DNA of 64,000 nt from Paenibacillus sp. MMS18-CY102 (lineage in GTDB: Bacteria; Bacillota; Bacilli; Paenibacillales; Paenibacillaceae): NCBI RefSeq assembly GCF_009789195.1, contig NZ_WSTC01000007.1:124001-188000 (forward strand), given 5' to 3'. Every line of letters starts with the position of its first letter. Positions within the stretch are counted from its first letter, which is position 1. This document shows positions 16,637 to 25,158 of the stretch, one piece after another. Below the pieces are notes generated by a model that was given only the letters and a program-made list of their open reading frames with translations, did not search any database and had not been told where the DNA came from. Both the position numbers and the translations under genes were made by a program.

Positions 16637-17812
16637 TTAAATCGCCACGCTTCCGTCGACTGGTTTAAATGTGCCCACAATACGTTCCAGCTTATCCAGT
16701 TTGCTGCTATGCCGATCCCGGAAGCTGCGATAGTTCTCCCCTACTTGCCCCTCCTCGGATAGCCAAGCAACGATGTAATAATAGTTGCCCTCGTCGCCCG
16801 TTACCGTAACCGAATAGGCTTGTACCTGTCCCTCATCATCATAGCCATTCATCTCAAAGCGATAAGCTTCCATGCCATTGAGGCTGATTTGCTCCGATTC
16901 CTCATCCCCCAACTCGGCATCTAGCGCTGCGGGCAGCGAGTATCGCATAGCCATTTGATAATCCCCTAACGACAACTCGCCATCAGGCATGCCTGAATCC
17001 ACTGAACCTACAATAATGTTATAACCGGATGACCAACTGCTGGCTACGAGTTCGCTATCCGTCGTATCGTCAGCAGTCCAACCTCCTGGCACCGTCAATG
17101 CGTAGCGGCCGTCCTTCGTCTCTAGTATCTGGTCCGCTGTAATTCCCTTCACAACAAAACTTATTCCCCCAATTAAACTAGCGAGCGCTAACACGATGAT
17201 CGTGATATGGGTCACGCGCATGCCTACTAACCTATTCCGCTCCAATGGTTCCAAGTGGCGCACCTTTAAGACGAATGTTTTCGCCGCCATGTCACCGAGC
17301 CGTTGCCTCTTCTGGTGTGCGAGCACCAGAATGCCTGCGATAATGCCGTTCAACATAAGCGGGCAGAACTCCAAGATGCGCAATAAATTTCGAATCGCAG
17401 CTTGGCCTATTCCTGGCAATTGCCCGTTCGCATTCACGACCCGGATGCGCATCGCCCATTTGCCCACCGTCATGCCGAAGAATGTTTCTAGCAGCCAATA
17501 ATAAATCGGGCCCAGAAGCAAATAACTGCCTACCCACATGAATGGGGCGAATATTTGCCACGGGCTGTCCTCCTTCGGAGATAAATCTATGCTCCACATT
17601 AGCAATCCAAACAATATTAGGCAGATCAGAAAGCTATCGATGAAGACGGCCGCCCAACGCCTGAAGAAGACAGACGCACTATCATAAGAGCGCACGATCG
17701 CCTCAGCGCCTTGCGGTACGCTGGATAAATTTTGATCAGCTTGTAAATCATAGTTCAGCATAAAAGTGCCAGGCTTATCATTGTTGTTTTTGCCCAGTTG
17801 TATGGGATCCAA
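16637..17812 (-). CDS. RDD-family membrane protein with extracytoplasmic C-terminal domain
   Basis: The protein (about 391 residues) has an RDD domain of four hydrophobic segments (starting at SVFFRRWAAVFIDSF, with GMTVGKWAMRIRVV and RLGDMAAKTFVL, the conserved Arg and Asp positions of the family), a fifth helix after RVTHITI, and a C-terminal domain of about 150 residues that begins TKDGRYALTVPGGW, like PsbP/DcrB-type sensor folds. The start is unclear: TTG at 17812 has GAGAGGGG nine nt upstream; a TTG at 17833 is also open. RDD proteins have been linked to transport or stress, but no role can be given. It is a single gene. Confidence 0.75.
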   Translation of the reverse strand: MDPIQLGKNNNDKPGTFMLNYDLQADQNLSSVPQGAEAIVRSYDSASVFFRRWAAVFIDSFLICLILFGLLMWSIDLSPKEDSPWQIFAPFMWVGSYLLLGPIYYWLLETFFGMTVGKWAMRIRVVNANGQLPGIGQAAIRNLLRILEFCPLMLNGIIAGILVLAHQKRQRLGDMAAKTFVLKVRHLEPLERNRLVGMRVTHITIIVLALASLIGGISFVVKGITADQILETKDGRYALTVPGGWTADDTTDSELVASSWSSGYNIIVGSVDSGMPDGELSLGDYQMAMRYSLPAALDAELGDEESEQISLNGMEAYRFEMNGYDDEGQVQAYSVTVTGDEGNYYYIVAWLSEEGQVGENYRSFRDRHSSKLDKLERIVGTFKPVDGSVAI

Positions 17813-17931
17813 AAGATAATTCCCCTCTCGCAATCTATAATTAATGAGAAATAGCGGGTTGATCGTAGCACGAAATCCAGCATTTTACTAGATTAATATA
17901 ACGATCTCCACGCTCATGCGTGCACGCACAC

Positions 17932-17977
17932 AAAAAAAAGCGTATGCCTGCTCCACTAAATGGAAGCCTACATACGC
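17932..17977 (-). terminator. Terminator of the NAD salvage operon
   Basis: GCGTATG (17940-17946) pairs with CATACGC (17971-17977), with a further bulged inner stem, and is followed on the minus strand by eight T. It lies just after the 36-residue frame. Confidence 0.8.
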
Positions 17978-17997
17978 ATGCATACGATATTGGACAT

Positions 17998-18108
17998 TTA
18001 ATAGTACCTTCTCCGTCGGCGCAATTGCTTCATTATGAAACTCCTGATGCCCAGTGCCGCTCCAACAATTATGATGGCGGCGACAGCCGGAAGTATAGCT
18101 GTACTCAT
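17998..18108 (-). CDS. 36-residue single-helix membrane peptide
   Basis: A short frame starts at ATG 18108-18106 (MSTAILPAVAAIIIVGAALG) and stops with TAA at 17998-18000. The first 27 residues form one hydrophobic helix and the end is strongly basic (KQLRRRRRYY), so it should sit in the membrane with its tail inside. A GGTGG lies about 8 nt before the ATG. It begins 55 nt after the NMN adenylyltransferase stop on the same strand and is followed by the operon terminator, so it is probably the last gene of the NAD operon. No family recognised. Confidence 0.6.
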   Translation of the reverse strand: MSTAILPAVAAIIIVGAALGIRSFIMKQLRRRRRYY

Positions 18109-18162
18109 CCTATCCACCACCTTGCTTTCTATCTGGCAGATAGATTTCGCTGTCTATATCTG

Positions 18163-18732
18163 TTATTCCTGCTTATTTTTGTGATGGAATTGTGAAAGAA
18201 GCTTCTCCCGAATATGGGCGTATTCGTTATGAATAGCCGGATTCGCATTCGCCTGCCAAAATGCTTCGTCACCCGCGATAACCGCCTCACGCAGCTTCGT
18301 CGCGCTAATTGGCAGCTTCATGCGCGGAATGACCAGCCGCCCAACATGCGCCAATCGCTCCGCCGGGAACCAATGGTCCCGCTCCTCATCGCTGCCAGCG
18401 ACCATGAGATCCAGCTCTGGCCAATCCTGCCCCCGGCCGAAACGCTCGACCGCATCAAGCAGGTAGTTGCCCCAAGCATGGCTATGATCGCCCTCATGCG
18501 TATAATCATTCAGCGCCATCAGCTGGATTCGATCGCCATAGACTGCGCGAAGCAGCTCCATCCGATAGGCGGCAGGGAACGGATTGCGCTCCGTCCCGCT
18601 CAGCTGTGCCGAGCCAACCACAACGAGCAACCGCTCGCATACGTCCAGCGCTACATCGATCATTCGCTCATGCCCGGCATGCACGGGCTGAAACCGGCCT
18701 AATATAAATCCGAAGCGAAACGGCTGCCCCAT
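18163..18732 (-). CDS. Nicotinamide-nucleotide adenylyltransferase (NadM-like)
   Basis: The enzyme joins ATP and NMN to give NAD. The 189-residue product has the nucleotidyltransferase signature FILGRFQPVHAGHERM (HIGH-type His pair) at the N-terminus, the VVGSAQ loop, and ISATKLREAVIAG near the C-terminus, the ISSTxxR motif. The short length and the GRFQPxHxGH form fit the archaeal-type NadM group rather than NadD. Start at ATG 18732, seven nt after GAGGAGG. It lies 31 nt after the phosphoribosyltransferase gene that would supply its NMN. Confidence 0.88.
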   Translation of the reverse strand: MGQPFRFGFILGRFQPVHAGHERMIDVALDVCERLLVVVGSAQLSGTERNPFPAAYRMELLRAVYGDRIQLMALNDYTHEGDHSHAWGNYLLDAVERFGRGQDWPELDLMVAGSDEERDHWFPAERLAHVGRLVIPRMKLPISATKLREAVIAGDEAFWQANANPAIHNEYAHIREKLLSQFHHKNKQE

Positions 18733-18763
18733 TGTGATTCCTCCTCTTAATCGCCCAGCTTTA

Positions 18764-20149
18764 TTACAAATATTGTACAACGAATGCGTCGATTTTGAAC
18801 TGAATTTTCGCCGACAGTTGAATATTCAATTGCGTGGCATCCTGCTGCTGCACCTCGTTCCAGAACGCTGGCCCAGCAGCCAGCAGCGCAGGCTCACCTA
18901 TACCATCATGGCGATAAACCATCTCGTATGCGCCATCGCGATCCGTTTCATCCGCCGCTTCTACGACGAGCTCGCCGCCAACACGGACCAGCTTCACCTT
19001 GCCGGGAATGCTCCGTTTGATCGGAACCATCGAAAATTTCATCCGGTCCTTGCCGTTGCTGTAAGCCGTCTTCATCGCCCAACCGTACGTATCACGGTCA
19101 ATATGGTTATAGAAGCCCGATCCAACCCCATACGCCACGAACGGCAATGGCACGCCTTCCGCCTCGAGCCGCAGGTCATAACGCTTCACTTGCTCCGCAT
19201 TCATGCCTTCGCCGATAATGACACCAACGGCATCAAGCAGCCCGTGCTTGCTCGCTACCCCATAAATATCGATCGCTTGCTGCAGCACATCGCCGCTGTC
19301 TGGGCGAAGGACAATCCGAACGCCGCGTTCGCGGGCACGAAGGCCAAGCTCAGGCAAGTACTGCTGAATGACGCGATTCGCATCATACGTATCAATGACG
19401 AGTGCGACCATCCGCTCGCCGGCGGCTGCCGTCTCATCGATTGCACGCAGGAAGCATTGCTTCTCATCGTCGAATTGCTGCGTTACCTTGTGCGCAAGCG
19501 CTGCGATGCTGCCGATAACCGCATGCGGCGTATGCTGGGTCGTGTGAAAATCATCCGTCCCTTGCAGCGACAGGTTCCATGCCGTCCCTGCCCAGTAAGC
19601 ATCCTCCAAGCTGCGGTGTCCCCGGAACCCGAAGCTGTGAATTCTCCATAGGAACGACTCATCATGGCCGTGCTCCGCCTGCTTCGCGTCCAGGTAACGG
19701 CGCAGGTGGAACGCCTCCGTTGCGCAGCCGCTCGGGAAATACGCATGCATGAACATGCCTTCCCACCATGTAACAAGCTCGCCGAATCCCTCTACCGTGT
19801 TAAACACTTGGGCAAAAGGCGTTCCCGCCGGGCACCATGTGCCCTCCGGCAGCGACTCAACCGCGATTGGCGCGTAACCGTTGCATTCGCGAACGATGCG
19901 AAGGAACAGCTGGCTTGGAAATGTAAGCCCCTGCATCGCCGCGCACTGCTCTGCTTCCGTTACATGCGCCTCCGTAATTTGGATCGATAACAGGTCTCCA
20001 ACGATCTCGCGGAAGCCGTATAAAATCATGCCTTCCTTACGGTTATAAAGGTGGCTAACCTCCCAATCCATATTGCATTTCAAACGCGGGTGCGAAAGGT
20101 TGTAGCTGTCCGTCAGAAGCAATGGGTTATTGCGGATCGATTTTATCAT
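18764..20149 (-). CDS. Nicotinamide phosphoribosyltransferase (NAMPT/NadV family)
   Basis: The enzyme converts nicotinamide and PRPP to NMN. The 461-residue protein shows the family layout: DSYNLSHPRLKCNM near residue 13, SFGFRGHRSLEDAYWAGTAW around 172-191, the HTPHAV loop with the catalytic His, DTYDANRVI, LRPDSGDV (phosphate site) and GVGSGFYNHIDRD. The length and the GVGSGF motif favour NAMPT/NadV over the shorter PncB. Together with the adjacent adenylyltransferase it forms a two-step route from nicotinamide to NAD, the same enzyme pair used by some phages to rebuild NAD. Confidence 0.88.
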   Translation of the reverse strand: MIKSIRNNPLLLTDSYNLSHPRLKCNMDWEVSHLYNRKEGMILYGFREIVGDLLSIQITEAHVTEAEQCAAMQGLTFPSQLFLRIVRECNGYAPIAVESLPEGTWCPAGTPFAQVFNTVEGFGELVTWWEGMFMHAYFPSGCATEAFHLRRYLDAKQAEHGHDESFLWRIHSFGFRGHRSLEDAYWAGTAWNLSLQGTDDFHTTQHTPHAVIGSIAALAHKVTQQFDDEKQCFLRAIDETAAAGERMVALVIDTYDANRVIQQYLPELGLRARERGVRIVLRPDSGDVLQQAIDIYGVASKHGLLDAVGVIIGEGMNAEQVKRYDLRLEAEGVPLPFVAYGVGSGFYNHIDRDTYGWAMKTAYSNGKDRMKFSMVPIKRSIPGKVKLVRVGGELVVEAADETDRDGAYEMVYRHDGIGEPALLAAGPAFWNEVQQQDATQLNIQLSAKIQFKIDAFVVQYL

Positions 20150-20227
20150 CGTTAATTCCTCCAGTATATTGCTAGTATAAGTCGTTTCGACCGTATAAAT
20201 TTTGAAAAGCGATTCCGAACCTTCCCA

Positions 20228-21004
20228 TTAGAAAAGCCCGGAGTTGTATATCGATATATTCGGTTCGTAATCGGTATAAGTGTAGAGCTGTGCTGGACGA
20301 TTGGAATTGCGGTCTGTCGCCTTCGGCTGGCCGTCCTTATCGAGCGCTTCCTTGATAAGGCCTTGGCGCGTCTTCGTTGTGAGCAGATTGCGCTTGAAGT
20401 TCGGGAGGTCCTCCTCGAACGCCGGAACGACGGTTTGAATGACTTGGTACAGCTCACGGATCGTGAATTCAACCGGCAAAAACTGCTTGGCGAGCGTCGT
20501 CGCCATCATTTTGCCCCTCACGTAGGTTAGTGCATCTTGGAGCAAATCGTTATGGTCGAATGCAAGCTGCAGCTGAAGCGCTTCTTCGATTGGGAACAGC
20601 CGAACCTCGTCGGCATCCGTGTCCGCTGCCAGATCCAGCAGGTACTCTTCCTTCACCAGTGCGCAGTAGAGCACCGATGGCATCCAGCCTCGCGGATCGC
20701 GGCCGGGGTAGTACACCGTCTTAATCTGCTCGATCATAACGTCGCGGTCGACGTTCGTCTCTTCTTTCAATTCACGATACGCGGCTTCCAGCAGCGTCTC
20801 TTCCTCGCCTGAGAATCCGCCCGGCAGCGCCCAATAACCCGGGTACGCTTCTGATGAGGCACTCCGCTTGACGAGCAGCACATCCAAGCGCCTATCCGCC
20901 AACATTTTATAATTGCTAGGCTTCGCATGGGAGGTAATGGTGAATATTGCAATATCGACCGGCAGCCCATCTGGCGTCCGGTACTTTGGAGCTTCGTGTG
21001 TCAT
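20228..21004 (-). CDS. Nudix-domain protein with C-terminal winged helix (NrtR-like regulator)
   Basis: The 258-residue product has a Nudix domain whose box is complete (GGFSGEEETLLEAAYRELKE, then ETN), and a C-terminal region starting LPVEFTIRELYQVIQ...NFKRNLL...RPAQLYTY that matches the winged-helix part of NrtR regulators. NrtR proteins sense ADP-ribose and repress NAD genes; most have lost the catalytic box, so the intact box here leaves hydrolase activity open. The start at ATG 21004 is seven nt after GGAGG. It is the first gene of the operon with the two NAD enzymes, and its promoter overlaps a palindrome, which supports self-control. Confidence 0.82.
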   Translation of the reverse strand: MTHEAPKYRTPDGLPVDIAIFTITSHAKPSNYKMLADRRLDVLLVKRSASSEAYPGYWALPGGFSGEEETLLEAAYRELKEETNVDRDVMIEQIKTVYYPGRDPRGWMPSVLYCALVKEEYLLDLAADTDADEVRLFPIEEALQLQLAFDHNDLLQDALTYVRGKMMATTLAKQFLPVEFTIRELYQVIQTVVPAFEEDLPNFKRNLLTTKTRQGLIKEALDKDGQPKATDRNSNRPAQLYTYTDYEPNISIYNSGLF

Positions 21005-21028
21005 CCGAGCACCTCCTTCTTGTTTCTT

Positions 21029-21057
21029 AGTATATGCTTCCATCGCTATATTGTCAA
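21029..21057 (-). promoter_or_regulatory. Promoter of the NAD salvage operon
   Basis: TTGACA (21057-21052) and TATACT (21034-21029) are exactly 17 nt apart, a near-ideal housekeeping promoter. The start falls near 21022, about 20 nt before the ATG. Confidence 0.85.
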
Positions 21058-21069
21058 TACGACTATATA
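21046..21069. promoter_or_regulatory. Palindrome over the -35 of the NAD operon (putative NrtR operator)
   Basis: CTATATTGTC (21046-21055) and CGACTATATA (21060-21069) form an imperfect inverted repeat with arms TATATTGTC and TATATAGTC (in inverse), one mismatch in nine. It contains the -35 hexamer, so a bound protein would block RNA polymerase. Assigning it to the NrtR-like protein is inference from position. Confidence 0.55.
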
Positions 21070-21133
21070 AAATATTTTGAGCATTCGTCTTCGCATGGTT
21101 TCCTGTGCCAAATAAAGCGGGAGCACGCCAAGA

Positions 21134-21194
21134 AGCGCGGCAGCATCGTGCGGGACCAGGCCAAGCCATGCCCACGCTCCAATGCTGCCGCGCT
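21134..21194 (-). terminator. Long-stem hairpin after the GH94 gene
   Basis: A perfect 13-bp GC-rich stem (AGCGCGGCAGCAT, 21134-21146, with 21182-21194) closes a 35-nt loop 25 nt after the phosphorylase stop. The minus-strand tail (TTCTTGG) is a poor T-run, so it may act as an mRNA-end structure more than a strict terminator. Confidence 0.5.
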
Positions 21195-21218
21195 CCTACT
21201 TGTTACCCTATAAGGCAA

Positions 21219-23522
21219 TCAGCCCCGTTTGCGCAGCGTTACCTCCACCTGATAGGCCGCCCCCGGTTCGCATGGCAGCAGCGTACCGCGATGCGCGCTT
21301 CCGTTGACGATCATATCCGTCTCACCCGTCTCTAAGCGGTCGGGATTAAAGACGCTGATCACGTAGTTGGCGCCCCCGAACGTTCTCGTCACTTTGTAGA
21401 AGGGCCATTCCACCGGTATGCAAGGGGCAATGGCCAAGCCTTCTGCCGTCGCCCGCACACCCAGCACATAATCCATGACGGTCCACAGCATCCAGCCGAC
21501 CGTTCCCGTTTGGTTATGATGGCTCGACTTTCCGAAGTTCGGCGATTCGATCAGCCCGAAGTAATAGTTCGGAATGAAGATCGGAACCTGCAGATTGCGC
21601 GCAGGCGGATTGTCCGGATTGGTCGGCAGCGTCTTGCGGATCGTCTCATACGCCTGGCCGCCCCGTCCCGCTTGGCAGTCTGCAAAAGCTTTGAACATCG
21701 AAGCATGGCAATACACTGAACCGTTCTCCGTCGTGCCCGCCAGCTTGACGCTGATTCGGCCCCACTTGGCATTCCAATCGCTGAACGCCGGCTTTAGCAG
21801 CAGCGGCCCCGCTGGCGTGTCCAAGCTGTCGATGGCCGCCAAGCATTGGTCCAACCGCTCCCCTCTTGCGCACTGGCTCATAATCGCCCACGTCTGCGTG
21901 TTCAGGAACAGCTGGCCTTCGGCATCCTTCGCTGTTCCGAACGCTTCGCCCTCGTCATCGAATCCCGCCAAATACCACGCCCCATCCCAAGCCGCCAAGT
22001 TGACCGCACGGTCGAGCCTGTCGGCGATTTCAGCCAAGTGCACAGCAGCAGCCTCGTCTCCCCGCAAGCGGCATAGCGGCAGGAGCGTAAGAATAGCGTA
22101 TTTGAGCGCCATCGTGCTCCACACCGATTCGCCCTTGCCCCGTCTGCCTGGACCGTTGATCGGGTCATTCCAATCCCCGTCTCCCATTCGGCACAAGCCG
22201 TGGCTTCCTGTATCCTGCGCCATATAATCAACAGCCATCAACAGATGCTCATAAATCGAAGCCTCGCCGCCATCCTTAAAGCCGACCTGCCGGTCCAACA
22301 GTCCCGGGCGGCCCGATTGGTTAACCAGCGCCGTGAAACAGATGATCAGCCAAACTGGACCGTCTTTATGCGTCAACAGGCATAGCTTCGAAGGCGGCGA
22401 TCCATCTGTCATAATCCATTGCTGGATAAATCCGCTGCGCGATTGCCCCGACAGGACCACCTCCATCGCCGCGAGCGCGCCGTCGAGATCGATCATTGAG
22501 AAGCCCATCGCATCCTGCAGCTGGTTGCGGATTGGGCAGTAGGTGGACATCCGATTGGTGCGCGTTTGCAGGTCGATTTGCTTTTTCAGCCAAAAATTCA
22601 TAAACGCATTCAAATCGCTATCTGGCGTCTCCACCGTGAACGTGTTGGAAATGGTGCTCCAGTAGCGATCAATGGCCTCCAGCATCCCATCGAAGCCGCT
22701 CTCCAGCAAGCGAACCCTCGTCTCTGCCGCTTCCTCTGGCGTCCGCGCGCAGCCCATAACGAGATTGATCGTTTCGCTGCCGCCGGGCGCGATGCTCAGC
22801 GCATGCTGCAGCACGCCGATCGGATTTTCCCCTTCCGCTTTGCCGTTCGAACATTTTCCTGCTGCGACTTGCGGCGGAAGCTCGCCAGTGTCATCGCCCC
22901 CGAAGAAACGGTTTTCGCTGCATTCGAAGCTCTCCACCGTACGGTCGGCGAATAAGTACACCCGATTCGAATGGTTATCGCACTTCTCCTTCTCTTCATA
23001 GAACACATGATAAGGATACGAATAACTCGACAGAACTTGTGCGTTCGCATCGAAATCGCATACGCTGCCCATCACCCCGCCGTTCTCCAGTGCAAAGGCG
23101 GAGAATAGGGAAAGCCTGCGGCGGCTGTCCGTCTCGTTCGTGACCGTAACGCGCCACACCTCGCACATTTCGTCCACGGGCACGAACACCTTGATCGATA
23201 CGCGAATGCCGTTGTGAACGGACCGAATCTCGCTCCAGCCCAAAGCATGAATACATTCATACTGCTCCGGCTGCGTCTTGAGCGGCTGGTACGCCGGGCA
23301 CCAAACCTCGCCAGTGTCGCCATCCCGCAAGTAAAAATATTTATATCCCTCGCGATTAAACGTCCGATGCTTGGGCTGGAATACCATGCTTTTGCCCTGG
23401 CCGGTTTGCGACACCTCGACATAATAGGAATCATTGAATAAATAATTGAACCATCGGGCCGGCGTGCGCGGCGTTGCGATGCGGTATTGCGACCCGTTTT
23501 CTTGAAAGCTGCCTAACTCCAT
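21219..23522 (-). CDS. GH94 family glycoside phosphorylase
   Basis: GH94 enzymes split beta-linked disaccharides or oligosaccharides with phosphate (cellobiose, cellodextrin, chitobiose and similar). The 767-residue cytoplasmic protein (no signal peptide) has the N-terminal beta-sandwich, an (alpha/alpha)6 barrel with the CRMGDGDWNDPING motif at about 444-457 carrying the general-acid Asp, the STYCPIRNQLQDAMGFS segment, and the C-terminal FGKSSHHNQTGTVGWM phosphate-site motif. The gene begins 37 nt after the YesN-type regulator, so it is in one operon with the sensor pair. The substrate is unproven; import by the ABC genes upstream is likely. Confidence 0.9.
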   Translation of the reverse strand: MELGSFQENGSQYRIATPRTPARWFNYLFNDSYYVEVSQTGQGKSMVFQPKHRTFNREGYKYFYLRDGDTGEVWCPAYQPLKTQPEQYECIHALGWSEIRSVHNGIRVSIKVFVPVDEMCEVWRVTVTNETDSRRRLSLFSAFALENGGVMGSVCDFDANAQVLSSYSYPYHVFYEEKEKCDNHSNRVYLFADRTVESFECSENRFFGGDDTGELPPQVAAGKCSNGKAEGENPIGVLQHALSIAPGGSETINLVMGCARTPEEAAETRVRLLESGFDGMLEAIDRYWSTISNTFTVETPDSDLNAFMNFWLKKQIDLQTRTNRMSTYCPIRNQLQDAMGFSMIDLDGALAAMEVVLSGQSRSGFIQQWIMTDGSPPSKLCLLTHKDGPVWLIICFTALVNQSGRPGLLDRQVGFKDGGEASIYEHLLMAVDYMAQDTGSHGLCRMGDGDWNDPINGPGRRGKGESVWSTMALKYAILTLLPLCRLRGDEAAAVHLAEIADRLDRAVNLAAWDGAWYLAGFDDEGEAFGTAKDAEGQLFLNTQTWAIMSQCARGERLDQCLAAIDSLDTPAGPLLLKPAFSDWNAKWGRISVKLAGTTENGSVYCHASMFKAFADCQAGRGGQAYETIRKTLPTNPDNPPARNLQVPIFIPNYYFGLIESPNFGKSSHHNQTGTVGWMLWTVMDYVLGVRATAEGLAIAPCIPVEWPFYKVTRTFGGANYVISVFNPDRLETGETDMIVNGSAHRGTLLPCEPGAAYQVEVTLRKRG

Positions 23523-23559
23523 CCGTCACTTCCCCTGTCTATCCATAAGTGCACAACGT

Positions 23560-25158
23560 TTACTTCTGCCCGCGATACTCCACCGGGGATACGCACATCA
23601 CGGTTTTAAAACATTTGTTAAAATAGCTTTTATGCTCATAACCAAGCCGGCTGGAAATATCCTCAATCGTCAAATTTGTCGCATCGAGCAGCTTGCACGC
23701 CTCCTGCATTTTCATCCGGGTCACATACTTAATGAACCCTTCCTTCGTCCCTTGCTTGTAGATGCGGCTAAAATAGCTAGGATTCAAGTGCAAATAGGCG
23801 GCTGCCATTTCCGTCGAAATTTTTTCGTTCATATGCTGTTCGACGTAGTTTTGCGCCTTTACTATAATCGAATCCTGCACATGGCCAAGGTCCATCGGGG
23901 CCGTCAGCCTTTCAATATATACAAGCAGCCACTCCTCAAGATGAAAGATCGTTTCCATGCGCAGAACTTTGCTATGCACGACCTCGTCGGAATAGGAGGA
24001 CATAAAATGCTTTAAGGATCGCAATTTCATTTGCAAATCCAGCACTAGCTTGAGCACCCACTCTTTCACGAGGGCCGGTGGATATTTTTTGCTTGCGATG
24101 AACGCGAGCCACTTGGCAACGACCTCCTGCAGCTCCTCGATGTTATCTTGCACCAAGGAACGCTTTAGCTCCTGCTCCGCCTCGGCGTAATGCTGAAAAA
24201 CATCATCCTCCGCAAACGGCTCTCTGCTGATCGGCCCAATAGACCCTTCTTTCTCGTAAAAATGCCGATCCAAATGCAAGAGCATCTCGGCAGCCCCGCT
24301 CCGCAATTGCGCAAGCGGCTGCTTGCCTCCGATAAAGTACGACGTTGACGATTTCAAATGCCGCTTTACTGCCGACTGGACGCCGGCCAGCTGCTCCTTC
24401 ACCTTATCGAACGCATTAACATGAATCGAAGCGGCAGCCGGAAAAAACAGAAACGCACGATGGCTGTCTAGCGGCATGAACATGCCAACGCCCTGCTCCC
24501 GCAAATACTCGGACGCGATATTGTCGAATGCGAACTTGTACGTCTCATCGTCCAACCGCAGCTGGCGAATCGTCTCCTCGCACCGGTCGACCCGGCATAG
24601 AACAGGAATAACCGGCTCCTGTATAAAATGCAGCCCCTGCTGGCCGCATTGCTGCGCCCAGGCGCGGTAATCCCAGATCGGCTGATACAACAGTTCCCGC
24701 AACAGCCGTTCTTTAATAACGGAGCGGTGGCGGCCTTCAAACCGTTTCAGCCGCTCGTTCTCTTGCTCCATCGTCCGCTGTGACTGCAGTTCCTGCACAA
24801 GCGCCTCAAGCATCTCGCTGAGCGCCCCGGCGCTCAGCGTCTCCTTCAGCAAGTAGTCTTTGACCCCTAGCTGCAGCGCTTGTTTGGCGTATTCGAACTC
24901 ATTATGGCAAGAGATGACGATCACCTTCAGGTTCGGCGCCTTCGCCTTCAACGCTTTGACCAGCTCTAGCCCGTTCATCTCCGGCATGCCGATATCCGTG
25001 ATCATAATGTCCGGCATCGACGCGAGCCCAGCCTCCAGCGCCTCCTTGGATTTCTCGTATGTTCCCGTCAAATCGAGTCCCAGATCACTCCAATTTACCC
25101 GCTTAGCCAAATAGTTGAGCACCGGCACATCGTCGTCGACCAGCATCGCCTTAAACAT
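23560..25158 (-). CDS. YesN-type response regulator (receiver plus AraC DNA-binding domain)
   Basis: The 532-residue protein has a receiver domain at the N-terminus (MFKAMLVDDDVPVLNYL, phospho-acceptor Asp in MPDIMITDIGMPEMNG, Lys in VKDYLLKE), a long middle region, and a C-terminal AraC-type double helix-turn-helix (ISTEMAAAYLHLNPSYFSRIYKQ and IEDISSRLGYEHKSYFNKCFK). The start at 25158 overlaps the kinase stop by 8 nt. Such regulators usually activate adjacent sugar-uptake genes. Here GH94 lies directly downstream and the ABC importer upstream. Confidence 0.93.
   Translation of the reverse strand: MFKAMLVDDDVPVLNYLAKRVNWSDLGLDLTGTYEKSKEALEAGLASMPDIMITDIGMPEMNGLELVKALKAKAPNLKVIVISCHNEFEYAKQALQLGVKDYLLKETLSAGALSEMLEALVQELQSQRTMEQENERLKRFEGRHRSVIKERLLRELLYQPIWDYRAWAQQCGQQGLHFIQEPVIPVLCRVDRCEETIRQLRLDDETYKFAFDNIASEYLREQGVGMFMPLDSHRAFLFFPAAASIHVNAFDKVKEQLAGVQSAVKRHLKSSTSYFIGGKQPLAQLRSGAAEMLLHLDRHFYEKEGSIGPISREPFAEDDVFQHYAEAEQELKRSLVQDNIEELQEVVAKWLAFIASKKYPPALVKEWVLKLVLDLQMKLRSLKHFMSSYSDEVVHSKVLRMETIFHLEEWLLVYIERLTAPMDLGHVQDSIIVKAQNYVEQHMNEKISTEMAAAYLHLNPSYFSRIYKQGTKEGFIKYVTRMKMQEACKLLDATNLTIEDISSRLGYEHKSYFNKCFKTVMCVSPVEYRGQK

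Noticed and set aside
18734-19651. 305-residue plus frame antisense to the nicotinamide phosphoribosyltransferase gene
   Set aside because: The minus strand encodes a full-length enzyme with active-site motifs; the plus frame has none.
21134-21194. Attachment-site or mobile-element end
   Set aside because: It is a hairpin right after the GH94 stop with no integrase or transposase nearby; an mRNA-end structure is simpler.
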